A DNA stretch of 64,000 nt. Source: Anaerolineae bacterium (GTDB lineage: Bacteria > Chloroflexota > Anaerolineae > Aggregatilineales > Phototrophicaceae). The stretch spans positions 806,001 to 870,000 of the forward strand of contig JAJEBY010000016.1 of NCBI GenBank assembly GCA_022822305.1, in the 5' to 3' direction. The notes under the pieces were generated by a model that saw only the letters and a list, made by a program, of their open reading frames with translations, made no database searches and had not been told where the DNA came from. The position numbers and the translations under genes are program-made. Shown here piece after piece: positions 49,177 to 59,259 of this stretch; the stretch's first letter is position 1; the number at the start of each line of letters is the position of its first letter.

Positions 49177-51729
49177 ATGTTGCAGCATCCAAACGAAACT
49201 GAAATCAGCGAGCCAGTTGACGAGCAATTGAGCGACGTGATCCCGGCACGGGCGGAAGACGTCATCAAGCCGCTCGATTCAGATGCGCAGGAATTCGACT
49301 TTTGGGAAGACCTGAAAGACAGCTTGCCGCCGTGGCTCGACGAAGTAATCGGCTTTGCCTTATTTGTCTTCGGCATACTTTCATTCATCTCGCTCTACTT
49401 TCCCTCCGAGGCTATGGTGGCGGTGGCTTGGTCGGATATTCTGATCAACCTGTTTGGCGACGGCAGCGTGTTTGTGGCCGGCGCCCTGTTCGCATTTGGC
49501 GTGCTGCTGTGGTTGCCGAAAATCGGCATTCGCCTGCGCTTTACGGCTACGGGATTACTGGCGCTGGAAATCGCCTTCCTGTCGGCGCTGGCTATCCTGC
49601 ATTTGAGCAACAGTGATATAGAATTGCGCGCCCTGGCGCGCGCCGGTCAAGGCGGCGGATTGGTCGGATGGGGTTTGAGCTATCCCTTCTATCTTGTCAT
49701 CGGTCGGCAGGCGGCGTTGGCGCTGTTCATGTCGATAACTGCGGTGGCAACGATAGTGGTCGTTGGACTGAAACGACGACATATTGTGGGCGCGCTAGAA
49801 AGCGCCAATCGCTCCCTGCAGGCGTATAGCAGGCAGGCAATACAGCCGAGGCAGGAACTCGCTGAGAAACAGACGTTGCGACTGTATACGCAGCTGGCGT
49901 CTTCAACCGCATATCGTACGCGGATCATGCGTATTCGCCCCCATCCTGAGAACATTCCGGACGAGATCCGTCAAAGGCGTCAGGTACATGACAAATCCAA
50001 GGTGCAGCCTGTTCAGGCGCCGAGCGCGTCTGGCGCGCAAGCGCAAGAGGAAATGGTAGCGCCAAAGATTGCCGAAGCTTCAGAAACAGCGACGGACCCG
50101 ATTCATGGCTCGCCAGTTGATGCAACTGAGACATCGTCGGTTAACGGGCACAGCAAAAGCGAACCCACGCTTCCGGACGCTACGGCGAAGCGTGAGACGA
50201 TCCCGCATGATCATCCGCAGCCTGGCGATGCCCTTGGATTGCCGACAACGGATCTCTTGAAGGCAACAGAACTCTTGATGCCGGAAGAAGAAGAAATCAG
50301 CCACAATGTGGCGCTAATTGAGAACACGCTGCTGGAATTCGATATCGAGATCAATGTGGTAGACGTGCAAGTGGGGCCAACCGTGACGCGTTATGCCCTC
50401 CAACCGCACAAGGCAGACGGCAGCGAACGCATCCGCATGAGCAAAATCGCATCGTATTCGCGTGATTTGTCGTTGGCGCTCGCGGCCAAACGACTGCGCA
50501 TGGAGACTCCCGTGCCGGGGACCAATTACATGGGTATCGAAGTGCCCAACAAGCGTCCCGGCATTGTGTCGCTGCGAAATGTCATGGAAAGCTCCGCATA
50601 CATGGAGCAACGCGAACGGTCGGAATCCCCGCTGCTGATTCCATTGGGCCGCGACGTCGCGGGAAAACCGGTAGCGTTTGACTTGGCGCAAATGCCGCAC
50701 TTGCTCATCGCGGGCACAACCGGCTCGGGAAAATCCGTTTGCATGGCTGCCCTTGCGTCGTCTCTGCTCATGCAATGCGCGCCCAGTCGCCTGCGCATCA
50801 TCATGTTGGATCCCAAAATGGTCGAGCTTACGCGCTTCAAAGGGATACCGCATCTCTTGGGACCGGTCGAAACAGACCACCAGCGTATCATCGGCGTCTT
50901 GCGCTGGTGCACGCGCGAAATGGATCGACGATACAAACTGCTGGAGAATCAATCCGTACGCCACATAGACGCCTACAACACGCGGCAGTTGGCGAATGGC
51001 GTCGTTGGAAAGACCCTGCCCTACCTGGTGATTATGATCGACGAAATCGGCGATTTGATGACGAGCAATCCTGAGGAGACTGAAACTTCAATCGCGCGTT
51101 TGGCGCAGATGGCGCGCGCCGTCGGCATGCATCTGGTAGTGGCCACGCAAAGACCGAGCGTTGATGTGATAACCGGGCTCATCAAAGCGAATTTTCCGTC
51201 ACGCATCGCCTTTTCAGTCGCCTCGGGCACCGATTCCCGCGTGATTCTCGACAAGACCGGCGCAGAGCACCTGCTGGGTAAGGGAGACATGCTCTTCCTC
51301 GGCGCGGAAGCCGCCGGGCCTGTGCGCGTTCAAGGCTGCTACGTGACCGAGGATGAAGTGCGCGCGGTGGTACAGCATTGGCAGGCATGGCAGAAAGCCC
51401 AGATTGACGCGGGTCTGCGCGCGCCAAAGCGCTCCGCCCCGTGGGAACTCGGGCTGGAGCGACGCAAGCTAGTCGCTGATACCGATCCGATGTTGGAAGA
51501 CGTCATTGCGCTTGTGGCGAACTCGCAGGAGATATCGGCCTCGCTGATCCAGCGAAAACTGGGACTGGGCTATCCGCGCGCGGCCCGCATCATGGATTTG
51601 CTGGAAGATCTGGGGGTAGTCGGCGAAGTTGTGCCGGGCGGTCGCTCTCGACGGATCATTATTCCGCAGGGCGAAGACCCCTTCAACTACATCATGGAGC
51701 GCCACAAGAAGAGCCAACTCGAGTCTTGA
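49177..51729 (+). CDS. ftsK: FtsK/SpoIIIE-family DNA translocase
   Basis: N-terminal TM helices; HLLIAGTTGSGKSVCMAALASSLL; PYLVIMIDEIGDLMTSNPEETETSIARLAQMARAVGMHLVVATQRPSVDVITGLIKANFPSRIAF; C-terminal gamma-like domain. Start uncertain. Confidence 0.92.
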   Translation: MLQHPNETEISEPVDEQLSDVIPARAEDVIKPLDSDAQEFDFWEDLKDSLPPWLDEVIGFALFVFGILSFISLYFPSEAMVAVAWSDILINLFGDGSVFVAGALFAFGVLLWLPKIGIRLRFTATGLLALEIAFLSALAILHLSNSDIELRALARAGQGGGLVGWGLSYPFYLVIGRQAALALFMSITAVATIVVVGLKRRHIVGALESANRSLQAYSRQAIQPRQELAEKQTLRLYTQLASSTAYRTRIMRIRPHPENIPDEIRQRRQVHDKSKVQPVQAPSASGAQAQEEMVAPKIAEASETATDPIHGSPVDATETSSVNGHSKSEPTLPDATAKRETIPHDHPQPGDALGLPTTDLLKATELLMPEEEEISHNVALIENTLLEFDIEINVVDVQVGPTVTRYALQPHKADGSERIRMSKIASYSRDLSLALAAKRLRMETPVPGTNYMGIEVPNKRPGIVSLRNVMESSAYMEQRERSESPLLIPLGRDVAGKPVAFDLAQMPHLLIAGTTGSGKSVCMAALASSLLMQCAPSRLRIIMLDPKMVELTRFKGIPHLLGPVETDHQRIIGVLRWCTREMDRRYKLLENQSVRHIDAYNTRQLANGVVGKTLPYLVIMIDEIGDLMTSNPEETETSIARLAQMARAVGMHLVVATQRPSVDVITGLIKANFPSRIAFSVASGTDSRVILDKTGAEHLLGKGDMLFLGAEAAGPVRVQGCYVTEDEVRAVVQHWQAWQKAQIDAGLRAPKRSAPWELGLERRKLVADTDPMLEDVIALVANSQEISASLIQRKLGLGYPRAARIMDLLEDLGVVGEVVPGGRSRRIIIPQGEDPFNYIMERHKKSQLES

Positions 51730-52033
51730 GCCTGTAGGAATTCCCGGGAGTCGACGTTGTTGGCGCGCCCATAAGGCTTGTCCGATGAGTCATCACGCTT
51801 GCGCGCGAGTCCACCTCACCCCCCGGCCCCCACTCCGAAGCATCAGAGAAGGGGAGCTAGCGTCACTGAGTCTCGCTAGTATTGACCAATCATGAACGCT
51901 ACAAGTCGTCAGAAATCCCAAGATTCTTCAATGCGAAAGAAGCATCCCCATTGATTTGACGGGAATGCGGGGGTAGACCAAAGCCGGGCGCGTATTTGCT
52001 AGTTTTCGGGCAAGCGCCACAGCGGCCGATTGT

Positions 52034-52723
52034 TCACATGAGCTGCTGTTGATTGGGGGAGGCGACGGGAAAGATGACGGTGGGGTTATCGTTGATCGGT
52101 TTGTTGACTTGCGTTGAGACCTCAAAGTATCGCAGCTTGTCCGAATCGCATCCGACAGCCATCGGTTTCCATTCCTCTGGCTTCAGTTCATCCGGCGACA
52201 GCCAGAGCTTGTAGTCCTCCGGCTCGATCATGACCGTCATACGATGATGAATGGGGCTGATCGCGTCGTTGGCTTCCCTTGTCAAGATCGCGCAGGTGCT
52301 CAGCCAGGATCCGTCCGGTTTTTTCCAATTCTCCCAGAGACCGGCAAAGGCGAAGACCTCTCGATCTGTTCGCTTAATGTACATCGGCACTTTCTTGCCA
52401 TCGCGCTTCGTCCACTCATAATAGCCATCGGCGGGAATCAAGCAGCGTCGACGCTTGAATGCAGTGCGAAACGAGGGCTTCTCGGCAACCGTCTCTGAGC
52501 GCGCGTTGATCATTCGGTTGCCGATTGCCGGATCTTTGGCCCAAGACGGCACCAATCCCCATTTCACGAAGGTCAGCGCCGTTGGATCCCTATTTGTGAT
52601 GACTGGCACCATTTGCGATGGAGCGATATTGTAGCGCGGCTGTTCCCAGCCTGAGACATCATCCAGGTCAAATGCCAACTGAATGGATTCAGCATCGGCA
52701 GTCAGCGTGTAGCGACCGCACAT
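52034..52723 (-). CDS. SRAP-domain protein (HMCES/YedK-like)
   Basis: MCGRYTLTADAESIQLAF, RYNIAPSQMVPVI, MINARSETVAEKPSFRTAFKRRRCLIPADGYYEW, HHRMTVMI. Confidence 0.94.
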   Translation of the reverse strand: MCGRYTLTADAESIQLAFDLDDVSGWEQPRYNIAPSQMVPVITNRDPTALTFVKWGLVPSWAKDPAIGNRMINARSETVAEKPSFRTAFKRRRCLIPADGYYEWTKRDGKKVPMYIKRTDREVFAFAGLWENWKKPDGSWLSTCAILTREANDAISPIHHRMTVMIEPEDYKLWLSPDELKPEEWKPMAVGCDSDKLRYFEVSTQVNKPINDNPTVIFPVASPNQQQLM

Positions 52724-52727
52724 AGCT

Positions 52728-52994
52728 CTACTTCTTGCCGGGCTTTTTTGGTTTGCCCAATTCAGCCACCTGTCGTATCACGCCAAGAACGGCCAGCAGA
52801 ACCGCCAGGAGCTGCCCGGTAGAGATCGAGCGCGCAGCGCCGGTATCGCCATCGTCATGTTCTTCCGCGGCTCGGGAATACAGATAGCTGGCGATCAAAC
52901 CGCAAATGGCGCCCAATCCGATGCCCAGCATCAGATTGCGCGACCGCTGCTCTGATGGGCTTTGTGAGTTTGCAACAGAATCGGACTCGGTCAT
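52728..52994 (-). CDS. Small membrane protein of unknown function
   Basis: 88 aa; hydrophobic LMLGIGLGAICGLIASYLYSRA; overlaps the upstream ORF by 4 nt. Confidence 0.55.
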   Translation of the reverse strand: MTESDSVANSQSPSEQRSRNLMLGIGLGAICGLIASYLYSRAAEEHDDGDTGAARSISTGQLLAVLLAVLGVIRQVAELGKPKKPGKK

Positions 52995-53455
52995 CCCAGA
53001 TCCTCGTCGTGCGTTTCATCCGCTAGTGTATCAAATGTACGCAGCAATTGTCGAATCGGCGCAAAAGCGACCGCCGCTTCCAAGACACGCTCGTCGATGC
53101 GACCCAGCCATTTGTCGGCGCTGCCTTCCAAAGCCGCTGTCCAGGCTTCGAGCCGGCGCAATGGCGAAGCGGTCGCCCGCTGCCAGCGGCTCATCAGCGC
53201 GACAAGGACCATGGACAAGATAACCAGCGGGAAGAGACAGACCGCCGCCGGACAGAGCACGAGCAAGGTCAACACCGAGTTGGAGAGCACCGATACTTGC
53301 ACCGGCGATTGCAATGACAGGGCGAAGCCGAGATAAGCGAAACCGATACCCAATACCAATACAAACGGAAACAGGGCAATTCGGCGGAAGCGCCCTCTCG
53401 TAGCGCGGTCCAATTGCGCGCCTTGCTGCTCACGCAGTCGCTCGTCGGCATTCAT
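52991..53455 (-). CDS. Membrane protein of unknown function
   Basis: Start at MNADERLREQQ; two TM segments (IALFPFVLVLGIGFAYLGFAL, VLTLLVLCPAAVCLFPLVILSMVLVALM). Confidence 0.55.
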   Translation of the reverse strand: MNADERLREQQGAQLDRATRGRFRRIALFPFVLVLGIGFAYLGFALSLQSPVQVSVLSNSVLTLLVLCPAAVCLFPLVILSMVLVALMSRWQRATASPLRRLEAWTAALEGSADKWLGRIDERVLEAAVAFAPIRQLLRTFDTLADETHDEDLG

Positions 53456-53548
53456 AATGGCGGTGCATTCACCTTCTCGGATTTGCGCTCGTTGCGTACA
53501 ATATTCTACCTGTACGCGGACGGCTAATCCATAAGAATACCGAAAGCA

Positions 53549-54211
53549 ATGACTCACGTCTCTCCAGTTGTACAGCGCTTGCGCATCACTTTTGGAAAAT
53601 CAGGGCCGCTGAAATACACCAGCAACCTCGATATGGCCAAGATATGGGAACGGGTTTTGCGCCGCGCCGGGCTGCCTATCCTGTATACGCGTGGATTCAA
53701 TACCCGCCCGCGGATTCAGCTGGCGATGCCGCTGCCCCTGGGCATCACCAGCGAATGCGAGATTCTGGATATCGCTCTGCGCGAATCAATCGAGATCGAC
53801 GCGGCAATGCTGACCGCTAGTCTGCTGCGTGTCGCGCCGCACGGCCTTTCGATTCACGCTATTGACGATGTGGACTTGCGCGAAGGTACGGTACAATCGC
53901 GCATCATCAGCGCCGAGTATCGCATTCATTTTGTTGATCCGCTTGAAGCGGGCGTCTTGCAAGAGCGCATCGCCGACATTCTCCTGCGCAAAACCATAGT
54001 GGTAGAAAAAGTCCGGAAACGCAAGCGCAGCGTGATGGACCTGCGACCGCTTATCATCGGGCTGCGCATCGACGAGACGGGCGACTTGATCGCGCATTTA
54101 TCCGTCGGCGAGCGCGGGAACATGCGTCCCGATCAGCTCATTGAGGCAATGGGGCTGGCGGACTATCATCATCACGCGCATCGATTCAAGCTGCACTTGC
54201 TGCCGAAATAA
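53549..54211 (+). CDS. DUF2344 / TIGR03936-type radical-SAM-associated protein
   Basis: QRLRITFGKSGPLKYTSNLDMAKIWERVLRRAGLPILYTRGFNTRPRIQLAMPLPLGITSECEILDIAL. Confidence 0.88.
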   Translation: MTHVSPVVQRLRITFGKSGPLKYTSNLDMAKIWERVLRRAGLPILYTRGFNTRPRIQLAMPLPLGITSECEILDIALRESIEIDAAMLTASLLRVAPHGLSIHAIDDVDLREGTVQSRIISAEYRIHFVDPLEAGVLQERIADILLRKTIVVEKVRKRKRSVMDLRPLIIGLRIDETGDLIAHLSVGERGNMRPDQLIEAMGLADYHHHAHRFKLHLLPK

Positions 54212-54285
54212 GGCGTTTTGCAGATCTTGCGACCGTCTCTAAATGCCGCTGGGCGCTCTATGCTAGAATTGCGCTTTCAAGCTGA

Positions 54286-55209
54286 GTGGAAATGCCAATG
54301 CACAAACATCTCAATGTCAATCCGGAAGTCAAGCGGGCGCTGGACGACAGACGGCCTGTCGTCGCTCTGGAATCGACTTTGATTACACACGGTCTGCCGT
54401 ATCCAACCAATATAGACATTGCGCTGCAAATGGAGTCCGCGGTCCGAGAATCAGGAGCGGTTCCGGCGACGATGGCCGTGCTCGACGGCGCCGTCACTGT
54501 GGGTATGACAGAAGATCAGATTCGAGATTTGGCGGAGCGACCGGCCGGGACGGTGCGAAAATGCAGCCGGCGCGATCTGCCTATCGCTATCGCCAATCGG
54601 GAATATGGCGCCACTACCGTGGCCGCTACCATGATTGTTGCGAATATGGTCGGGATAAACGTGTTTGCAACGGGAGGCATCGGCGGCGTGCATCGAGGAC
54701 AGCCTCACGATGTCTCGGCCGATCTCATCGAGTTGGGACGAACGCCTGTCGCCGTCGTGTGCTCTGGGCCGAAGTCTATTCTTGATTTGGCGCTGACCTT
54801 GGAGGTGTTGGAAACACAAGGCGTGCCGGTTCTAGGATTCCGTACCGATGTCTTGCCCTCCTTCTATTCGAGCCACACCGATCTGCAACTTGATCAGCGA
54901 ATTGACTCCACCGTTGAAGCGGCCCGCATCATCGCCGCAGCAAGGTCAATCGGCGCGCAGCACGGGGTTCTAATCAACGCGCCCGTGCCAGAGGAACATG
55001 CGCTCGACATTGGGATTGCCGAAGCAGCTATCGAACAAGCCACTGCTGAAGCGGAAGAGGCAGGCATATCCGGCAAAGATATCACGCCCTTTGTGTTGGA
55101 GCGCGTGAGCAAACTGACGGACGGCAAGTCGCGGGTGGCCAACACTGCCCTGTTGATCAACAATGCGCGCATTGCCGGCAAAATAGCCGCGGATTTATGC
55201 CAACTTTGA
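54286..55209 (+). CDS. psuG: Pseudouridine-5'-phosphate glycosidase
   Basis: VALESTLITHGLPYPTNIDIALQMESAVRESGAVPATMAVLDGAVTVGMT...VFATGGIGGVHRG...DVSADLIELGRTPVAVVCSGPKSILDL. Confidence 0.95.
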   Translation: MEMPMHKHLNVNPEVKRALDDRRPVVALESTLITHGLPYPTNIDIALQMESAVRESGAVPATMAVLDGAVTVGMTEDQIRDLAERPAGTVRKCSRRDLPIAIANREYGATTVAATMIVANMVGINVFATGGIGGVHRGQPHDVSADLIELGRTPVAVVCSGPKSILDLALTLEVLETQGVPVLGFRTDVLPSFYSSHTDLQLDQRIDSTVEAARIIAAARSIGAQHGVLINAPVPEEHALDIGIAEAAIEQATAEAEEAGISGKDITPFVLERVSKLTDGKSRVANTALLINNARIAGKIAADLCQL

Positions 55210-55337
55210 CCTGGACATCGGTTCGAGTCCTCAAATGCAAGGTCGAAGCTAAACCGACGCTTAGCGTTCCCGAAGACAAGCTAACAATTCATATCGCCTG
55301 ATGAAGCGCGTTTGTCTTGCGTCCGCGCGCAGACAAA

Positions 55338-56429
55338 CTATTGCGCAGGTATGATCTGCCAGATTTCCAAGCCTCTGTCACAGCCGATGATGAGACTCGC
55401 GCCATCCCCGCTAAGACTTACCTTGTCGGGGATTCGTCCGCATTCGCGATAAGGCCCGAGATCAAGTCGCTGACCGCTGAAGGCAACCCAAGCGTAGACG
55501 TGCGGTTTGAAGTCGACATTGACCATTATGATTGCGGACGCATCGTGGGTTAGCAGCAGGTACTGAGCATATTTACCCCCTAGGTCAGCAACGACGCGGT
55601 TTTCACCCGAAGACAAATCGAGCAGATTCAAGCGCTCTGACCTCGGATCAATCCAGGCGAACTGATTGCCGTTCAGCGAGCCGGCTACGGCAGGACCATC
55701 AACGAGCGCGTACTGGTCCTTTGCAAATGCCCCACTTGAATTCACTAATCTGTACACAGTCAAGTTGCCGTCGCTCAACGACGATAAAATCACATGGGGG
55801 AACGGCACTCTGCCGACGCGTACGGCCGGGGCGTTGCTCTCCAAAGTCGGCATAGCGACCCGGCTATCAAACGTCAGCATCTCCCCATCGGATGACATCT
55901 GATAGCGCAGAAAGACCGGCTCGCCTTCAGAATCAATAGCTTCGACTATGATTTCGTTTCGCTCGCTATCGCCAAATAGCGCGAGGTATTCATTCGCCTG
56001 GCCCAGCTGATGCCGATTGATGTAGGCGTGCCGCTCATGACGGAACAGAACCACCGGTATATCGCCAAGGTACATGGCGTCCAAAACTGCGATGACATCA
56101 TCAGGCGACGTTTCCATAAAGTGAATCTCGCGAACGGCTTCCGGGTCCCAGACGCGATAGACTCGCATATCTCGGTCGAGAATCACGAACTCGCTCGCGC
56201 TTTTGTCAGTCGCGAACCAACCAACTTCGAATTCGCCGTCCAGGTCGGCGTAGTCGATTTGCCGCGCCGGACCGAGCCGACTTATGTTTTGAGCGGAAAT
56301 CACGGGCGCCTTGTCCTGCGCGACGATCGACAAGGTCGAGCACATCAGGAGCAATATGGGCAGCGCCAGCGTGAGCGCCGTCGTCGCTATACAGGAGATT
56401 TGGCTTGCGATATAATCTTGCATATGCAT
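55338..56429 (-). CDS. Hypothetical secreted beta-propeller-like protein
   Basis: N-terminal hydrophobic signal-like segment ending LLLMCSTLS; repeated ...NQFAWIDPRSERLNLLDLSSGENRVVADLGGKYAQYLLLTHDASAIIMV. Start at MHMQDY. Confidence 0.6.
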   Translation of the reverse strand: MHMQDYIASQISCIATTALTLALPILLLMCSTLSIVAQDKAPVISAQNISRLGPARQIDYADLDGEFEVGWFATDKSASEFVILDRDMRVYRVWDPEAVREIHFMETSPDDVIAVLDAMYLGDIPVVLFRHERHAYINRHQLGQANEYLALFGDSERNEIIVEAIDSEGEPVFLRYQMSSDGEMLTFDSRVAMPTLESNAPAVRVGRVPFPHVILSSLSDGNLTVYRLVNSSGAFAKDQYALVDGPAVAGSLNGNQFAWIDPRSERLNLLDLSSGENRVVADLGGKYAQYLLLTHDASAIIMVNVDFKPHVYAWVAFSGQRLDLGPYRECGRIPDKVSLSGDGASLIIGCDRGLEIWQIIPAQ

Positions 56430-56463
56430 TTTGAGACGCACGCTATCCACGGGAGCATGAGCA

Positions 56464-58386
56464 ATGTCGCTTCAGTCCATTGAGGCTAGATTGGAACGTT
56501 GCCTCCTACAAGTGGAAAAACCCGGGCGCTATGTCGGCGGCGAGTACAACAGCGTCGTCAAGGATTGGGACAGCATCGACATCAAAGTCGCCCTGGCCTT
56601 CCCGGACATTTACGATTTGGGCATGTCCAATTTGGGCATAATGAATCTCTACAACCAAATCAACCTGCAGAACAATATGCTGGCGGAGCGCGTGTTTTCG
56701 CCCTGGCTTGATATGGAAAGCATCATGCGCCAGCAGGATATTCCGCTGTATGCTCTGGAAAGCAAGCGGCCGGTCAGCGAATTTGACTTGCTCGGCATCA
56801 GTCTGCCCTACGAGCAACTCTATACAAACGCCTTAAACTTGATTGATTTGGCCGGAATGCCCATACTCAGCCGCGATCGCGACGAACGCTATCCCTTGGT
56901 CATCGCGGGCGGGCACGCCTGCTTTAATCCCGAGCCGATGGCAGATTTCATTGATGCTTTTGTCATTGGCGAAGGTGAGGAGATCATTGTCGAAATCGCC
57001 GCCAAGATCGGGGAAACGCGCGGCCTTCCCCGGCATGAGCAGTTGCGAGAAATCGCCAAGATTCAAGGCATGTACGTGCCGCAATTCTACGATGTTGAAT
57101 ATCACGACGACGGCACTGTGCGTTCGATCACGCCGAACGAGCCAAATCTGCCCGAGCGCATTCTTAAGCGGATTGTGATTACCCTGCCCCAGCCCTTCAC
57201 CAAGTTTATAGTGCCCAACATCGATACTGTGCATAATCGCGCGCCAATCGAGATCATGCGCGGCTGTACGCGCGGCTGCCGCTTTTGTCACGCCGGCATG
57301 GTCACGCGACCGGTCAGAGAACGTCCCGTCGACGAGATTATGGCGGCGATTGACGAAATCGTTCAGTACACCGGTTTTGAAGAGATCAGCCTGCTCAGTT
57401 TGTCTTCGTCCGATTATGTTTGGGTCGAAGAATTGGCCGAAGCGGTCAACGAAGCGTATGGCGATGCCGGCTTGAGCCTGAGCTTGCCCAGCTTGCGCAT
57501 TGAAAGCGCCAGCGCTGACTTGCTCGAAAAAATCGGCGGGACGCGACGCAGCGGCTTCACCTTCGCGCCGGAAGCGGCCACCGAAAAAATGCGCGACCTG
57601 ATCAACAAATATGTGCCCGATGATCAAGTCATTCAAACCGCCAAAGAGGTATATTCGCGCGGCTGGCGAACGATCAAATTTTATTTCATGATCGGCCACC
57701 CTGAAGAAACCCTGGATGATGTGCAAGCGATCATTGATCTTTGCATGAGGACATTGCGCGAGGGCACCAAAATCCTGGGCAAGAAGGCGACCTTGAACGT
57801 GGGCGTCAGCACTTTCATCCCCAAGCCGCACACGCCTTTCCAGTGGGTGCCGCAGGACACGCGCGAGCAAGTTGAAGAAAAGCAGGCGTTGCTGAAGCGA
57901 CAGATGCGGCGCGGCGGCATGCACTTGCGCTGGAACGATATTGACGGCTCGGAATTCGAAGGCTGGCTCAGTCGCGGCGATCGACGATTGGGCCGCGTGA
58001 TACGCCGCGCTTGGGAATCGGGCTGCAAGTTTGATGCCTGGCAAGATCAGCACAAACACGGCGCGTGGCTGCAGGCCTTCGACGATTGCAACCTCATTCC
58101 GGATTTCTACAATTATCGCGAGCGCGATCTCGATGAAGTCTTCCCTTGGGAGCACATTGATGTCGGCATACACAAGAAGTTTCTCAAACAAGACTATCGG
58201 ATGAGCATACGGCGGGAAACGCGCGTCGACTGCCGAGACAAATGCTTCGCCTGCGGCATACTGCCCAAGTTCGCCAAAGAGCGATCGACGACTGAAGACA
58301 TGGCTTGGGAGTGCCCGCCCGTCACACCGATAAGCGAACGTCGAAAAGCGAAGCCGATTGCGATTCCGCTCAGTTCCATCGGCTAA
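56464..58386 (+). CDS. B12-binding radical SAM protein (TIGR03960-like)
   Basis: IMRGCTRGCRFCHAGMVTRPVRERPVDEI (CxxxCxxC); N-terminal VALAFPDIYDLGMSNLGIMNLYNQIN; C-terminal RVDCRDKCFACGILPKF. Confidence 0.92.
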   Translation: MSLQSIEARLERCLLQVEKPGRYVGGEYNSVVKDWDSIDIKVALAFPDIYDLGMSNLGIMNLYNQINLQNNMLAERVFSPWLDMESIMRQQDIPLYALESKRPVSEFDLLGISLPYEQLYTNALNLIDLAGMPILSRDRDERYPLVIAGGHACFNPEPMADFIDAFVIGEGEEIIVEIAAKIGETRGLPRHEQLREIAKIQGMYVPQFYDVEYHDDGTVRSITPNEPNLPERILKRIVITLPQPFTKFIVPNIDTVHNRAPIEIMRGCTRGCRFCHAGMVTRPVRERPVDEIMAAIDEIVQYTGFEEISLLSLSSSDYVWVEELAEAVNEAYGDAGLSLSLPSLRIESASADLLEKIGGTRRSGFTFAPEAATEKMRDLINKYVPDDQVIQTAKEVYSRGWRTIKFYFMIGHPEETLDDVQAIIDLCMRTLREGTKILGKKATLNVGVSTFIPKPHTPFQWVPQDTREQVEEKQALLKRQMRRGGMHLRWNDIDGSEFEGWLSRGDRRLGRVIRRAWESGCKFDAWQDQHKHGAWLQAFDDCNLIPDFYNYRERDLDEVFPWEHIDVGIHKKFLKQDYRMSIRRETRVDCRDKCFACGILPKFAKERSTTEDMAWECPPVTPISERRKAKPIAIPLSSIG

Positions 58387-58392
58387 GACTAC

Positions 58393-59190
58393 GTGGATCA
58401 AAGCGACAGAATCTCAATAAATGGCATCGATATACATCAAGCGGTGATCGGCGCCGGCCAGCCCGTCTTGATGGTCCACGGCTGGGGCGCGGATATCGGA
58501 TTGCTACAGCCATTGGCGCGACAACTGGCCGCATTAAACTATCGGATCTACATGTTTGACTTGCCAGGATTCGGCGAAAGCGCGCCGCCTCCCGAGCCGT
58601 TTTCGATCTTCGATTACGCCGACTTTTGCCGTGCATTCCTTAACTATCACGATTTGGACGCTGTGCGCTACTTCGGGCATTCCCTGGGCGGACGCCTCGG
58701 CTTGATACTGGCTTCAGATCACGCCCAGCGCATTCTCAGCATGGTCCTCTCCAACAGCGCCGGCATTCGCGCTTCGCTGCCCGCGTCGGCGCGCTTGAGG
58801 CAAGAGATATACAAAATGGCGCGTAGCGGCCTGCTGAATCTGGGCGCGACGCAAACCGCTGAGCGACTGCGGCAACGCTACAGTCGACGATACGCTTCCG
58901 CCGATTATCGAGCTGCCGCGCCGGTGATGCGCCAGACGCTTGTCAAGGTTGTCAATCAAGACCTGCTGCATAAGGCGCGGCAGGTCGCCGTTCCGACTGT
59001 TCTGGTTTGGGGAGACAAAGACGAAGATACGCCGCTTTGGATGGGGGAGAAGCTCGAACAAACGATACCCGACGCGGCGCTCATCGTGTTTGAAGGCGCC
59101 GGACACTACGCTTATCTCGACTTTCCGCAAAAGACGGCATCGATAATGCATGCGCTTTTCAATGCTGAAAATGCCGACGCTGAAGCATAG
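58393..59190 (+). CDS. Alpha/beta hydrolase
   Basis: VLMVHGWGADIGLLQPLARQLAAL, VRYFGHSLGGRLGLILASDH (GHSLG), GAGHYAYLDFPQ; GTG start. Confidence 0.88.
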   Translation: MDQSDRISINGIDIHQAVIGAGQPVLMVHGWGADIGLLQPLARQLAALNYRIYMFDLPGFGESAPPPEPFSIFDYADFCRAFLNYHDLDAVRYFGHSLGGRLGLILASDHAQRILSMVLSNSAGIRASLPASARLRQEIYKMARSGLLNLGATQTAERLRQRYSRRYASADYRAAAPVMRQTLVKVVNQDLLHKARQVAVPTVLVWGDKDEDTPLWMGEKLEQTIPDAALIVFEGAGHYAYLDFPQKTASIMHALFNAENADAEA

Positions 59191-59259
59191 ACATCCGAAA
59201 ACACTGCCGTCATCCGCGCATCTGCCTATAATTCATTCGCAAGAGCAAAGGATATTTGC

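Noticed and set aside
55210-55260. Possible tRNA T-loop (GGTTCGAGTCC)
   Set aside because: Flanking bases do not form the T-stem or acceptor stem; not a tRNA.
56833-58401. 522-aa minus-strand ORF opposite the radical SAM gene
   Set aside because: Shadow ORF over a well-supported CDS with a CxxxCxxC motif on the + strand.
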